From contig OX457038.1 of the NCBI GenBank assembly GCA_949752735.1, positions 58,951,957 through 59,015,956 on the forward strand: a DNA stretch of 64,000 nucleotides. Reading direction: 5' to 3'. Origin of the DNA: Lumbricus terrestris. Taxonomy: Eukaryota; Annelida; Clitellata; Crassiclitellata; Lumbricidae. Below are positions 36,798 through 47,660 of this stretch, in pieces (positions within the stretch are counted from its first letter, which is position 1; the number at the start of each line of letters is the position of its first letter). The notes beneath the pieces were generated by a model. The model was not told the origin of the DNA, searched no databases, and saw only the letters and a program-made list of their open reading frames with translations. The position numbers and the translations under genes are program-made.

Positions 36798-39700
36798 ATG
36801 TCATCAGAAGATAACTTTCAGCAGCTGGACAACACAACATCTGTCACCACCAACAGCAGCGCAAACATCTCTTCCGCCCAGTCGTTGGTGTCGGGGGTGG
36901 CAGCCAACACCCAGTCCGTCCTCGTCGTCATCTACGCGGCCACGGCACTCCTCTCCATACTCGGCAACCTCCTCGTCATCGTCGTCTTCGCCATCGGTCG
37001 CCAGCCGCGCACATCCCTGCGTCGCTACCTGGCCAGCCTCGCCGTCTCCGACCTCATCATGGCCATCGTCTGCATGCCGTTCACCTTCAGCTACACCATG
37101 CTCAACCACTGGATCTTCGGTCCCTTCGTCTGTACGCTCGTCCTCTACATGCAGGCGGTCGCCGTCACCGCCAGCGTCGGCACCAGCACGGCCGTTGCTG
37201 TCGACCGCTACCTTGCCGTCGCTCATCCCCTTCGAAGGGCCCGGCTGAGGAGCTGGGCCGCCGTCGCAGTCGTCTGGGCCATCGCCGGACTCGTCTCCGT
37301 GCCGCAGCTCGCCGTTGGACGCGTTGGCGACTACTTGTCGCCGGAGGGAGTGGAGGTGACCGAGTGCACGGAGGAGTGGCCCGAACCGAAGCAGGAACTG
37401 AGGCGAGCCTACACGTTCTTTGTGCTGGCCGCAACGTTTCTGCTGCCGCTCGGAGTGACGGCGTTTGCGTACGCGTTCATCGGAAGGGATTTGTGGAGGA
37501 GGAAGGTCCCTGGAAATCCGAATGAGCAGAGGGATAACTTGCAGTTGAAATCGAAGCGGAAGGTAAGACCATGCAATGAATGAAAACAGGTTTACTATCA
37601 AAACCGCGCATGCATACAAAAACCGCGCGCACAAAACCGCGCACACCAAACCGCGCATATCAAAACCGCGCACGATCATAACCGCGCACGATCATAACCG
37701 CGCACGATCATAACCGCGCATCTGTTGAACTTTGATATTGGCGGCAGAACGAATTGTTTTCATCAATCCAGCTTCCATTGGGGCAACAATTATTAGTTTT
37801 CCATCAAGCCAACCTCTTTTTAAATAAGAATTATTTGTCTCAATCCAACTCCTATTTAACCAAGAATCATTTTCATCAATCCAACTTCCATTTAAGCAAA
37901 CACTTAGCCTATTTGTGCAGCAATCAAAACTTATTTTTAAAAAATTCACATTCAGCCTGACAATTATCAGAAATTAATTAATTACGACTCACAGCATTAA
38001 AAGTTTGGTTGCAGAGCAATTAAATTGAATTATGCAGATAACGACAAAGAGAGCGATTAATTGCTTGAATGTGTCTATCAGTGCGCGACTGCGCGGTTAT
38101 GATCGTGCGCGGTTTTGAACGTGCGCGGTTATGATCTTGCGCGGTTTTGAACGTGCGCGGTTATGACCGGATACCATGAAACCTGTGCGGTGAAGACTTC
38201 CTGTATGCATGCATATAATTATTATCAACAAGACCCGAAATATATGATTATTTACTTAACATCTGTAGGAATACAACTTATACAAGGTGAAGAGTCGTGA
38301 AAAATGGGATCTGACAAACTTGAACACGGGTCTTCGAACAGCCTTACACATAGTCCTCAATTGAACAGTTCTAGCAACCAATCGTATACACGGCTAAGTC
38401 TGTTTGAGTTTGTTTACGTACGTAAGTAAATATGTAACCTATACATGTACAAAGTCAAATAATTTTTTTAATTGGAACAATTGTGACACTGTATAGGCTA
38501 CCACATTGATAAGGAAGGCTTCTCCACATTGAATGTAGCTATACTCTTCTGTCTCTTCCCGCTCTTCTACGGACTAAGCAAGCCCTGTGGGCTCATCATA
38601 GCATCATATCGCTCTTTCATCAGTTTCATTTCCCCCCCCCCGGGACTTCTGTGCTGAAAGCGCCTCTGAATAGTCTATGCTGCGATGCTGCGATCGAGAG
38701 GCGCTCCAAAACTTTTTAGAAACAATGCGATGCGATATTGGACTATAACAGCATATTATATTTTTTTAAAAGTATTATAATTATTATCATAATTCTCATA
38801 ATCTTATTCGAGTATCAATAATCGTAGTGATGTAATTTTTCGCATCAATTATCAGCGGGGGAAAGAATGACGCCATCTTTGTTCCGTGGGGCGGATAAAA
38901 CAATGGAGTTCTTATAGCAGGTGGAAGCAAAGCCTGTAGACCTATCCAGCACATGCCCGCAATCCGTCAGAATCACATATTATAGGAAAGGTCATGGGAA
39001 GAATCTCATGCATAACTGCTCAAAGGACGGCGAGTCCTTGGAGGAGATGATGGTAGCTAATCAGAGGACGTATCAAGGCGTCAGGCCTGCAGCTGCTTTC
39101 TTTCACACTGCCTCGGGAAACCCCCGACCAAACAGATGCGGCATGAAGCATCTGTGCCAGGGTTGCGGCACGCAAGACAGCAAAAAGAAATGGCGGCCAC
39201 CCGTCTATTAATGGATAATAGGCCATCCGTCTAAAAAATAAACCGAATATATATATAGTTTCCTAGGTAATTTCGAGCGGTGAAGTTCTAATACTAGAGT
39301 TGGACAATGTTCGGTTACTATAGATATCTCCTAAACAAATGCTATTAAATCAGGTATTTATGGGAGGCAGACAGCAGGGATTGACATGCACAGCTGAACC
39401 TGTCTTGTAACGTCGTGCAGTTTGCTGCACGTTCCTATATCAATATCACCTCAGATAGCTAGTTGATGCAGCCTATTTGAACCGTATAGCCGTACAGTAT
39501 AAGTGTAAATGTAATCGGATTTTATATATATATAGCGGCCATATGGCCTCAATGACCCTGTTGCTCATTTTCCAATGAATTTGATCGGGTGAGATTCTTC
39601 ACCACCGCTCGCCCATTTGATTGAACGCCACGCCATTTAGGTCCTCGTGTACATACCGTGCTATAGCCCGAGATTTTGAATATTATCTTAAATAAGTCAC

Positions 39701-41375
39701 CTTCGGGAAGCAAACCGCGACCCTCACGCTCTCTCTCTCACACAGAGTCGCGTACAGACGCCAGACGCGCGGCCAACGCTCTTACCGATGTAGCTAACTG
39801 GGTCAGCATATACGTTGGATTGCATGTTAGAAAGTTGCGGCGAAATCGGTCAGTTTCCATTGCATCGATCAATGATCAATGGTCAGTGGTCAGTGGTCAG
39901 TCTCGTTGGCTGCTATCGACTGCCTCCAGATGCATACGCCCTATATACCGCTGACGGAATAGGAATATTGCAACGGACGTACGACTCATAAACTCGATTC
40001 CATTATTATCGGCCTTTTGTTGCGTAAATCGACATAATTATGTACTATTATAAATATCATCTCAGAAGTCTACGTTCTTCGACCCCCGAGAATGCCTCTC
40101 TTAATCGATTCCTATAGCTATTATCGGCTCAACTCCGGTGGATGGGAAAAGAGGGATGGATGGGGGGTTGGGGGTTGGAGCGAAGACTCGAGGGCTGAGT
40201 CGTAATGAACTGGAAGTGCATTAGACTATAGATACATATATATAGAGTGCGGGAATACCATTGAGTATTCCCAGTGAATGCATTTAAAGATATTGCATTA
40301 CGCGGCGAAATTTAAACTTCCCCTATAGATATTCAAATGGTATCCCATTATAAGCGCTATAGACCATATGCTTTTCATTTGTCGAAATCGCCATTTTATT
40401 GCCATAACAAACTATCGAGAAGCTTCTGGCACGAAAACCCGAGGAATATTCATTTCATTTCAGAAATTCATTCCGGCATCAAGCTTTAAAATCACTAGGA
40501 CATGCTGGGAGCACCTTCCAAATGAACGCCTATAGTATACGTTTGTGCTTATAAGTAGGCTATATGCAGGCGCTGCTATGTGAATGTTAGGTTGCAATGA
40601 CATCAAGAGATCTAAAACGACAACCCATCATCATCGTTGTTCAGATCTATTGTGACGACGCATAATGCATTTCAACTCTGACCTTCGCAATATAGGCCTA
40701 TTATTGTCCCAATCGAACATGCATGGAAGGATAAATGGATGGATGGATTGATTGATTGATTGATTGATTGATTGAGGGACGGATGGACTGACCGGATGGA
40801 CCGGAATTCATTTGAAGATCATGGACCACAACAATCTTTGAACAATCCTAATTTTTCCAAAACAACTAATTTGCAAATGCACGAATTCTTCCATGCATGC
40901 AGTCACCCGTATTACTTATTGGTGCTGTTACAGAAATGGCTTAACATCTCTCCTTCCCTCCCATCCATCCATCCATCCAATCATCCATCCATCCAAATAG
41001 CACTCAGTTGACCGACTCCGAGATCTTAAATCCTGTAGGCAAAATCAGCCATCTATCGGTCGCTCCGTGAGATATTTCGGCTAACACATTCCTCATCATT
41101 TTTATGGCGCAACTCTCGAAAACCTGCCTGAGTAACCTTACCGGTTAGTGACCCCCCCCCAACTGGAGGGAACGCCAGGAACCAACCAACGCGAGCCGAG
41201 CACCCGCGTCCAAACTTATTCCCTGAATTCCTATCTGCGATGGTTGAGGTGTAACACATTGGCACGAGGGACGCGGGTTTGATGTACCTGCTAAGTTGCT
41301 AACCCCATACGGTTGATTGAGCCTTGCCCTTTCTTGCTAGGGGTGACTGTTCATACGTTTAAATCATCATCATCA

Positions 41376-41413
<38 letters not shown>

Positions 41414-44400
41414 GTCGTCATCGTCGTCGTCGTCGCCGCCGCCGCCGTCGTCGTCGTCATCATCATCATCATCATCATCGTCATTATCATTATTAAGCAC
41501 ACGGGTAGTTATTATTAAATTTCCATGGGCATGGACCATTGCACAGTATTTTTTAAGGCATCTCTGAACTACAGTAAACCGAATCTGAATCTCGATGCAT
41601 GCGGTGCGACCATATATGGTGCTCCCATGGAGTATAGGTCATAGCTTTTGAAGGATTCAGTTGACTATTTTATCCATGTCCTCACAAATGAAATCCAGAA
41701 CACTATAGGACCTTAAACCGACCAGTTTTAAACGAAGAATAACCTAAGTAAATACAGTCATTATTATGGCATTTGCGAGCCCGCACGCTTATAAGCATTC
41801 TCTAGGTGATTTCGTAAGCCGGCTATAGAGGAATACAATGATTACATTGTGGAAGACGCGAAGACCATATAGGGGGGAGAAGGTTGTGGAGTACAATTTC
41901 TGACCATCCCTTTCTAAACTGTCAACAACACGTGCGCGTCGGCAGGATCTCACGATTTTACACGAATTGCAATGTAAAACGTTTCAAATTTCTTACAAAT
42001 AATTACCCTACGTATGGAGGAACATTTGGACAGGTAATTATGTGTCACTTTACGGCTCTTTATAGGTAAATTTAAGCATGGTGTCGTTCGCGTATAGGGT
42101 AAGGTTTCGCGTCGTGAGGGTCGGTTAGGGTTAGTGTCGTCATTAGATTCTTAACATTTTTGCGTCGTGAGGGTCGGTTAGGGTTAGTGTTAGGGTTAGT
42201 GTCGTCATTAGATTCTTAAGATTTTTCCGTTGGTTCTTTAGCAGTTGTTGGCGAAGCTAATAGCCTACAGCTTCACCAATAACTGCTAACATCAACTACC
42301 TTCTCCCCCTACGGTCTTCGCTTCTTCCACAATGTAATCATTCTATTCCTCTAACCGGCTTACGAAATCGCCTAGAGAATGCTAATATGCAGCCCGCACA
42401 CTGTGATGAGAGTTACATTTGGACTTCATCTGCTTCTTTCATCGCAGTAGACCAATACTTCAAAGTTCGATGCTGTCTGTAAATCACTCGCGTGAGTAAT
42501 AAATGTAAATATCTGTACTTCTGCACATAATTATTATGAGCCCATCATATAGCGCCGGCTTGTCAATGTCGACCGATTGATCATTCGAAACGAGAGGAAA
42601 TGATCGAGACGTCCTTCGGCCAAATTGATGGCGATCAATCACCTATACCGTTTGTAATGTTTTAAAGTTTTTTGATTGCCGTACGCTTCTTATTAACTCC
42701 TGGCCAATCAACTAATTAAAACTATCCTTGGTGGCAGCGGTGTGGTCTCCAGTCTCCTCCAGTCTCCTCGGGTATCGATAGCGTGGTTCTTTGAACGACA
42801 GTAGATGAGTAGAATAAAACACAGTTGATTTTCCTTTCTTATTATAGACGTAGCTTGATCTCTTACAGTGTTTTATTTACAGGTATTATTATCGGTTTTC
42901 ATAACGCATTATTAAGTCTTCTCACAGTCTGTTCCTACACTTTGTTCCTACACTTTCGTTCCTACACTTCTTCCCTGCACTCTCTGTTGATCACCTAACG
43001 TACTGCCTTTCCTAGCAGTCTCATTAGCGCAAATCTCTTCCTTGAGAGCTGGTTCCTCTGTTGATCGTTCTCGCCCTAAAGCCTTCTGAGAGTAAAATCC
43101 CTTTCTAGAGTGGACTCCTCTACCGACCTTTTCGCCCAGACGATTTCCAAGAGTGAACCTGAGTGAACCCCTTTTCGAGTAGATTCCTCCTTCCGTTCGT
43201 TTCCTCCGGCCGCATTCTCGGAGTGAACCCCTTTTCGAGTAGATTCCTCCTTCCGTTCGGTTTCCTCCGGCCGCATTCTCGGAGTGAACCCCTTTTCGAG
43301 TAGATTCCTCCTCCCGTTCGTTTCCTCCAGCCGCTTTCGTGGAGTGAACCCCGACTCAATATTTCGTCCCCTATTTATCCATTCCTTCCATTGCCTGCCT
43401 CAGCCCCTTTCTATCCATCCATTTTTCTCTCCTTATATGGTCATCTTCACTCCTTTTATGGTCATAATTCATACCTCCGATTCTTCTACCCTAGGCTATC
43501 TCTGCACAGTCCCCTTGCTATAGCCTTTCCGCCTGCAGTGTACTACTGTCTGCCTGCTCTGAGTCAGTCTGCGTCTTCCAGTCTGCGTCTCTATGTATAT
43601 ATATCTATATAATATTTATATCAACCTCGAGTCCTTTAGTTTCTAGTCTTCCTTATTCTATATATAATGTTCAGTTTCATACCTACAGTGTTCAATCTAA
43701 TCCACATAGGCCTAATCGTCTTTACGTATTCTAACTATACTGTTCAGTTTCATACTATATTATTAAACTTCTCTACGCAGTGTTCGGTTGCCTATACATT
43801 ATTCGCATCTGTCCCTCATAACCCAGCCCCCTCTTCCATTACACCGTTGTAATAAAATGTATCTTTTCCGTCTTCCAGAAATAGAGCATTTTATAAGTAT
43901 GTATAAAATACGGATAGGCCTACATAGCAACTGTACCAGAAGCCTATCTGTTTATTGTCTGTTTAGTATCATTTTTATTAGCATGCTTATTCAAATTTCA
44001 TACGCAACTCCGTGGGTTGCTATGATAAATGGTTCGTTCACCCTAGTTGCTCTGCATGAAGTAGGTTTACCAAGCGGTGATTGCAATTATGTGAACCATG
44101 CAGGTGACTATAGTGCATACAGAATAACTGCTGTTTACAACTCTCAGAACTGTTTTGTGTGTACGCATGTAGGCTATGTATTTATGGTAGCCTATACGTA
44201 CGTACATTGTACGTACCTATGCATGTACATTGTACGTGTATGCATGTATGTAGGCCTATGTATAATTGTATATATATATATACATAATATTAGCACTTTC
44301 TAAGTACATCTCAAAGTACTGCACTCGCTTGCTTTAGTGATGCTAAGAATATTGTCATCTGCAAGCAAGCCTACAGGTAAATGGGGCGGCTTGGGGGCCT

Positions 44401-47232
44401 ATGCCAAGATTACTATAGCCTACTGTGTAACTGTGTGAGAGTGTATATGTACATTGTAGCCTACATGTATAATGTGGATAGTGGATACGTAGCCTATATT
44501 GTACATACACATTACAGAGCATTGCTTCTAAAATGCCGGGAAGCAAATATGCCGCTAGCGGCGCTAGGGTGATCCTGTGCCTGGGATACACTCTGATTGG
44601 GTCCGAAGTCCACTTTCCAGCAGTTTTGTTTTCCTTTACTGCAGGTTATGCTAATACCATCCAGGGCTGTCCAAGCTAGTAGGCATATTTCCAAGTTTGT
44701 CATGCTCTTAATCCATAACTGCCGTGCTAATATATTATGACCAGCTTTGAAATATCATCGCATATCATCTATATCAGCAGTCGCTGGTAATTTTCAACTG
44801 TGAAGATCTTACAACTCACTGACTGCTGCTGCTGCAGCTGTCTTCGGTGTCAATGAGACAGCACAGAACAGGATGCTGCTGATGATGATGATGAAAGAAG
44901 ATGGTGGCGCTGCTGAGGCTGCTCGTAGCTCGCGTGGCTGTATGTATACAGTCAGTGGGTTAGCTTAGATCGACATTAGTCTTTCCGATGCATATCTGCA
45001 CATCGAGCAACGCAGTTTATCCATTCCACTCTGTTGGTAGCCATCTCAACAGCGTCGTTCCACTTCATCTCCATAAAAATCGCAATTTATTTTCTTACTT
45101 GCTTCTATTGCGCAAGATATTTTACATGGGTGGGTTACAAGCCCACGTATACGCTACCGCAGAGCCCTCCTCCTTTATCCTGGCTTGAGACAGGCACAGT
45201 CTCGCACAGACCACCCCAAGAGGTGTCTTGTGGCGGAGTGGACTAACAGGCATAGGCTACATGTATATGTGTAGATGTGCGTAGAGCCTACATAATATTA
45301 TTATCCACATAATTTTGTAATGCATATAATTATAGGTCTATTATGTTCAGTGGTTAATCTAGACGTCTCTGGGGGTGGGGAAGTTCCTCCAAGGAATGAG
45401 ATCCCTTCCAGAAAGTTCGAGAGGTGTTTACATGCATAATTATCATACCCTCTCCCAAAAAACTACAGATTGAACAGTTCTCCCCACCCCCAAAAAATTT
45501 TGACAGCTTGTTTGCATGTATATATATAATTATTATATATATATGTAAAATTTTCGCATCAGAATAAGAATTATTCGACAGCGCAGCACGTTGATGTACT
45601 GTAATGGTCGATCTATATATATTAACCCGTATAGACCAGTGATTCCCAACCTTTTTTGGCCTGCGGCACACTAAGAAAGAACAAAAAATTTCGCGGCACA
45701 CTTAATAATAATTACCTTTTTTATCTAGTCCTATATGTATTAGTCACTATTATTTAGTAATATTATAATTTTAATGTTCTTGTTGTCTAATAATACTCTA
45801 GTCTAGTGAGTCTAGTCACTAATCAGATCATCATGTGAAACGAGGCTCCAGAGACGACAATGATACTCGCATTTCATCGTCTCTCTCTCATTTTACACTT
45901 GATTTCAGTTAAAGCTGAAAATCTAAATTCACAAAACCACGAAGATGCAAATGGCAGAAGAACTTTTACTGCTCTTGAACAGACAGACGGATATGATTTC
46001 TGGATGGAAAGCCAAAACTCATCCAAACTCTTTTAGGAAAATGTTGACTGATAAAAATTTGTCATTTCGTAAATCAATGATTTGTTGTTTCGCCGATTAC
46101 AAATGAACTGATTGATTACCCAGTATAAATTGCAAGCGAAGGGATGTAGACCTAATGCTGTAGGCTATTGCTGGTTGTAGGTCTATCAATGTAGGCCTAC
46201 TTAGTATTTCAAGCGCAATTTTCTTCTTTGACTGTGATTCATTAATTGACCGTGAGAAAAAAGTCAAGACTTCATTTGGAGATCTTAACCTGCTATAGTA
46301 TACAGTGTGAGAGATTAAGACCAACTGACTTAAGTTTTATGTTGCAGTGATGATGTTTTCGGATGTTTTGTTTGAAATCATTATTAATTAATAACATATT
46401 AGATTTTTCCCGCGGCACACCTGCAAAAGTGCCGCGGCACACCAGTGTGCCGCGGCACACAGGTTGGGAATCACTGCCGTAGACTATTATCTATCTGCGG
46501 TCAGATGTGGCTCGATGAACCGGGAAACGTGACTTAGCTGCACACTATATCTATAGGATGAGTTAATGGCACAGTCTGCAAGCAGTGCTTTAAGTGTAGA
46601 AAAAGTTTCTGGACGTCCCTTAATTATTACTTTTAAAGCCTGTGCAAGAACCGGATGACGTTCAAATTTGAAAATAAGTGCGTGGACGCCTTCCATGCAA
46701 TGGCGGCGCTAGGAGGGAGGCTAGGGGCTAAGCCCCCTATACAGGCAACCCGGGGCTAAGCCCCTAAAAATGCCCATCCGGTTTTTTTCCATGAGATTTC
46801 GGCCGGATGGCTAAAAAGTCCTCATAAATTTTAGCAGATGAAAATGGAAAATTTCCTCAGCCCCCCCCCCCCCAAAACATAAATCCTGGCGCCGCGACTG
46901 CGTCCATGACCGTCCAGTCACACTAACAATAAGCGTTGCCTGCAAGACAACGAATAGTTCTTAGTGAACGCCTTAATTAACTGCTGCTGCTGCTTGTGTT
47001 GCTGGTGCAGGTGATAAAGATGTTGGTGATCGTCGTCACGCTGTTCGGTCTCTGTTGGTTTCCGTTGCATCTCTTCACAATCATCGTCGACTTCAACCCA
47101 CAGCTGCGCAGCGAGGGACAGGCGACGACGAGTGATCTCGTCTCAACCGTCTTCATAGCCGTCCATTGGTTGGCCATGTCCAACAGCTTCGTCAATCCAA
47201 TCATCTATAGCTTCCTCAACGACAGCTTCCGG
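36798..47232 (+). CDS. Peptide-type rhodopsin-family GPCR (two exons, C-tail missing)
   Basis: Exon 1 is 36798-37562 (255 codons, donor GTAAGA). Exon 2 is 47011-47232 (74 codons, acceptor GGTGCAG, donor GTCAGT). Both junctions are phase 0 and fuse to 329 aa with all seven membrane helices. Visible landmarks: N-glycosylation sites near residues 12, 19 and 23; GNLLVIVVF in TM1; LAVSD in TM2; Cys112 and Cys190 as the likely disulfide; DRYLAV at 136-141; CWFP at 270-273; NPIIY at 317-321. The intron falls in loop 3 directly before TM6. IGRDLWRRKVPG after TM5 recalls QRFP, orexin and NPFF receptor relatives. That assignment is inferred and the ligand is unknown. Exon 1 is GC-rich against an AT-rich surrounding. 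The C-tail is either in a further, unidentified exon or, if the last donor is skipped, ends at 47292 after about 20 residues. The 9.4 kb intron holds many repeats. Confidence 0.87.
37589..38184. mobile_element. Element bounded by inverted arrays of AACCGCGC
   Basis: Left 37598-37722 has eight units of AACCGCGC spaced by 6-9 bases (several as AACCGCGCACGATCAT). Right 38082-38166 has five units in reverse orientation. Just outside, ACAGGTTT (37587) and AAACCTGT (38178) extend the inverted repeat. The core is AT-rich with its own loose repeats of CAATCCA-CTTCCATTT (37765-37905). It lies in the first intron of the GPCR, 25 bp after the donor site. Confidence 0.6.
39500..39804 (-). mobile_element. 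tRNA-derived SINE, copy A
   Basis: On the minus strand it begins CCCAGTTAGCTACATCGGTAAGAG (A-box region, split here for length: CCCAGTTAGCTAC, ATCGGTAAGAG) with a B-box-like GGTTTGCTTCC. The body has CAAAATCTCGGGCTA, GGACCTAAATGGCGTGGCG and GGGCGAGCGGTGGTGAA, and the tail is CCGATTACATTTACA. The same order of blocks recurs at 62949-63200. It lies in the GPCR intron, antisense to it. Confidence 0.8.
40740..41008. repeat. Short GATT and ATCC simple repeats
   Basis: (GATT)n near 40745-40775 and (ATCC)n near 40962-40996. Between them is ordinary AT-rich sequence. Confidence 0.8.
41364..41492. repeat. (ATC)/(GTC) trinucleotide microsatellite
   Basis: About 43 units of TCA, TCG and GCC variants. 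Poly-Ser and poly-Asp open frames over it are artefacts. Confidence 0.95.
41788..42391. mobile_element. MITE-like element with about 95-bp inverted ends and TTAGGG-containing core
   Basis: 41788-41886 (AAGCATTCTCTAGG, TTTCGTAAGCCGG, ATGATTACATTGTGGAAGA) is repeated inverted at 42299-42391. The interior 42095-42230 contains a roughly 65-bp tandem duplication with GGTTAGGGTTAGTG, including short TTAGGG runs. No transposase and no clear target duplication. Confidence 0.75.
43133..43352. repeat. 61-bp minisatellite, about 3.5 copies
   Basis: Unit GAGTGAACCCCTTTTCGAGT plus AGATTCCTCC-TCCGTTCGTTTCCTCCGGCCGC (shown in parts). The copies are over 95% alike, so the array looks young. The open frames in it are not protein-like. 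Confidence 0.9.
45165..45240 (-). repeat. Retroposon 3' module, solo reversed copy
   Basis: Minus-strand CTCCGCCACAAGACACC...CCAGGATAAAGGAGGAGGGC matches the modules at 5981 and 26396, with an insertion of a CACCTCTTGGGGTGG fold. Confidence 0.6.
45637..46476. mobile_element. hAT-type MITE, CAGTGATTCCCAACC ends, 840 bp
   Basis: Left CAGTGATTCCCAACC and right GGTTGGGAATCACTG are perfect inverted ends of a classic hAT type. GCGGCACAC runs follow on both sides. Flanks GTATAGAC and CCGTAGAC are only partly alike, so the target duplication is eroded. No transposase. Confidence 0.8.
46583..46938. mobile_element. hAT-type MITE, CAGGGCTTAAAGTG family, copy 3, interrupted
   Basis: Begins CAGTGCTTTAAGTGTAG and ends in reverse complement CAACGCTTATTGTTAGTGTG. 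Flanks TCTGCAAG (46575-46582) and CCTGCAAG (46939-46946) differ at one base. Its interior (TGGACG...CGTCCATGACCGTCCAG) matches copies 1 and 2. A second hAT MITE (46698-46900) is inserted in it. It ends about 70 bp before GPCR exon 2. Confidence 0.75.
46698..46900. mobile_element. Nested hAT-type MITE, 203 bp
   Basis: Ends CAATGGCGGCGCTAGGA and (right, reverse complement) CAGTCGCGGCGCCAGGA. Flanks CTTCCATG and CGTCCATG differ at one base. GGGGCTAAGCCCC occurs twice inside. Confidence 0.8.
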
Positions 47233-47323
47233 GTCAGTAACACAGCATCGCCTTCCCTCTTTGATCTAATCTCCTCATCCACTATAATCTAATCTAATCT
47301 AAATGTTATGCTAGTTTCTAGGG

Positions 47324-47652
47324 CAGCGGTTCCCAAGCCGTGGCCCGCCAGGCCTAAGAAAATGGCCCGCATCTCTCAAAGAATTAACAAAAAATAATAT
47401 ATGAAAAAATTACAGTTTGGACAGGATAAAACACATAATTACTTTCTATTACAAATTATTCTATTTTGGTGTCTATACATAACATCAAATAATCTATTTT
47501 TAATCAATTCCAACAATTCTATATGCGTTGGTTGGTTAAATTTTTGCCTTGTGGCCCCCCTAATGTCCTTCAACTAAGAAAAAGTGGCCCTCGTGTCTTC
47601 CAACTTAGAAAAAGTGGCCCTAATGGCAAAAAAGGCTGGGAACCACGTACTG
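47324..47652. mobile_element. hAT-type MITE, CAGCGGTTCCCA ends, 329 bp
   Basis: Left CAGCGGTTCCCAAGCC and right (reverse complement) CAGTACGTGGTTCCCAGCC. Flanks TTCTAGGG and TTTTAGGG differ at one base. It follows GPCR exon 2 by about 90 bp. Confidence 0.8.
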
Positions 47653-47660
47653 TTTTAGGG

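Noticed and set aside
36804..37679. 291-residue open frame antisense to GPCR exon 1
   Set aside because: Shadow of a GC-rich coding exon; Asp/Gly/Glu-rich with no family pattern.
38921..39211. 96-residue frame as a small Cys-containing gene
   Set aside because: No recognisable domain, no supporting splice signals or promoter, and it lies in the GPCR intron; could not be supported.
42110..42215. TTAGGG runs as a telomere or interstitial telomere
   Set aside because: Only a few units, interrupted by GTG, within a duplicated block of a MITE-like element.
43076..43359. Charged repetitive open frames on the minus strand
   Set aside because: Products of the 61-bp minisatellite; no other evidence for coding.
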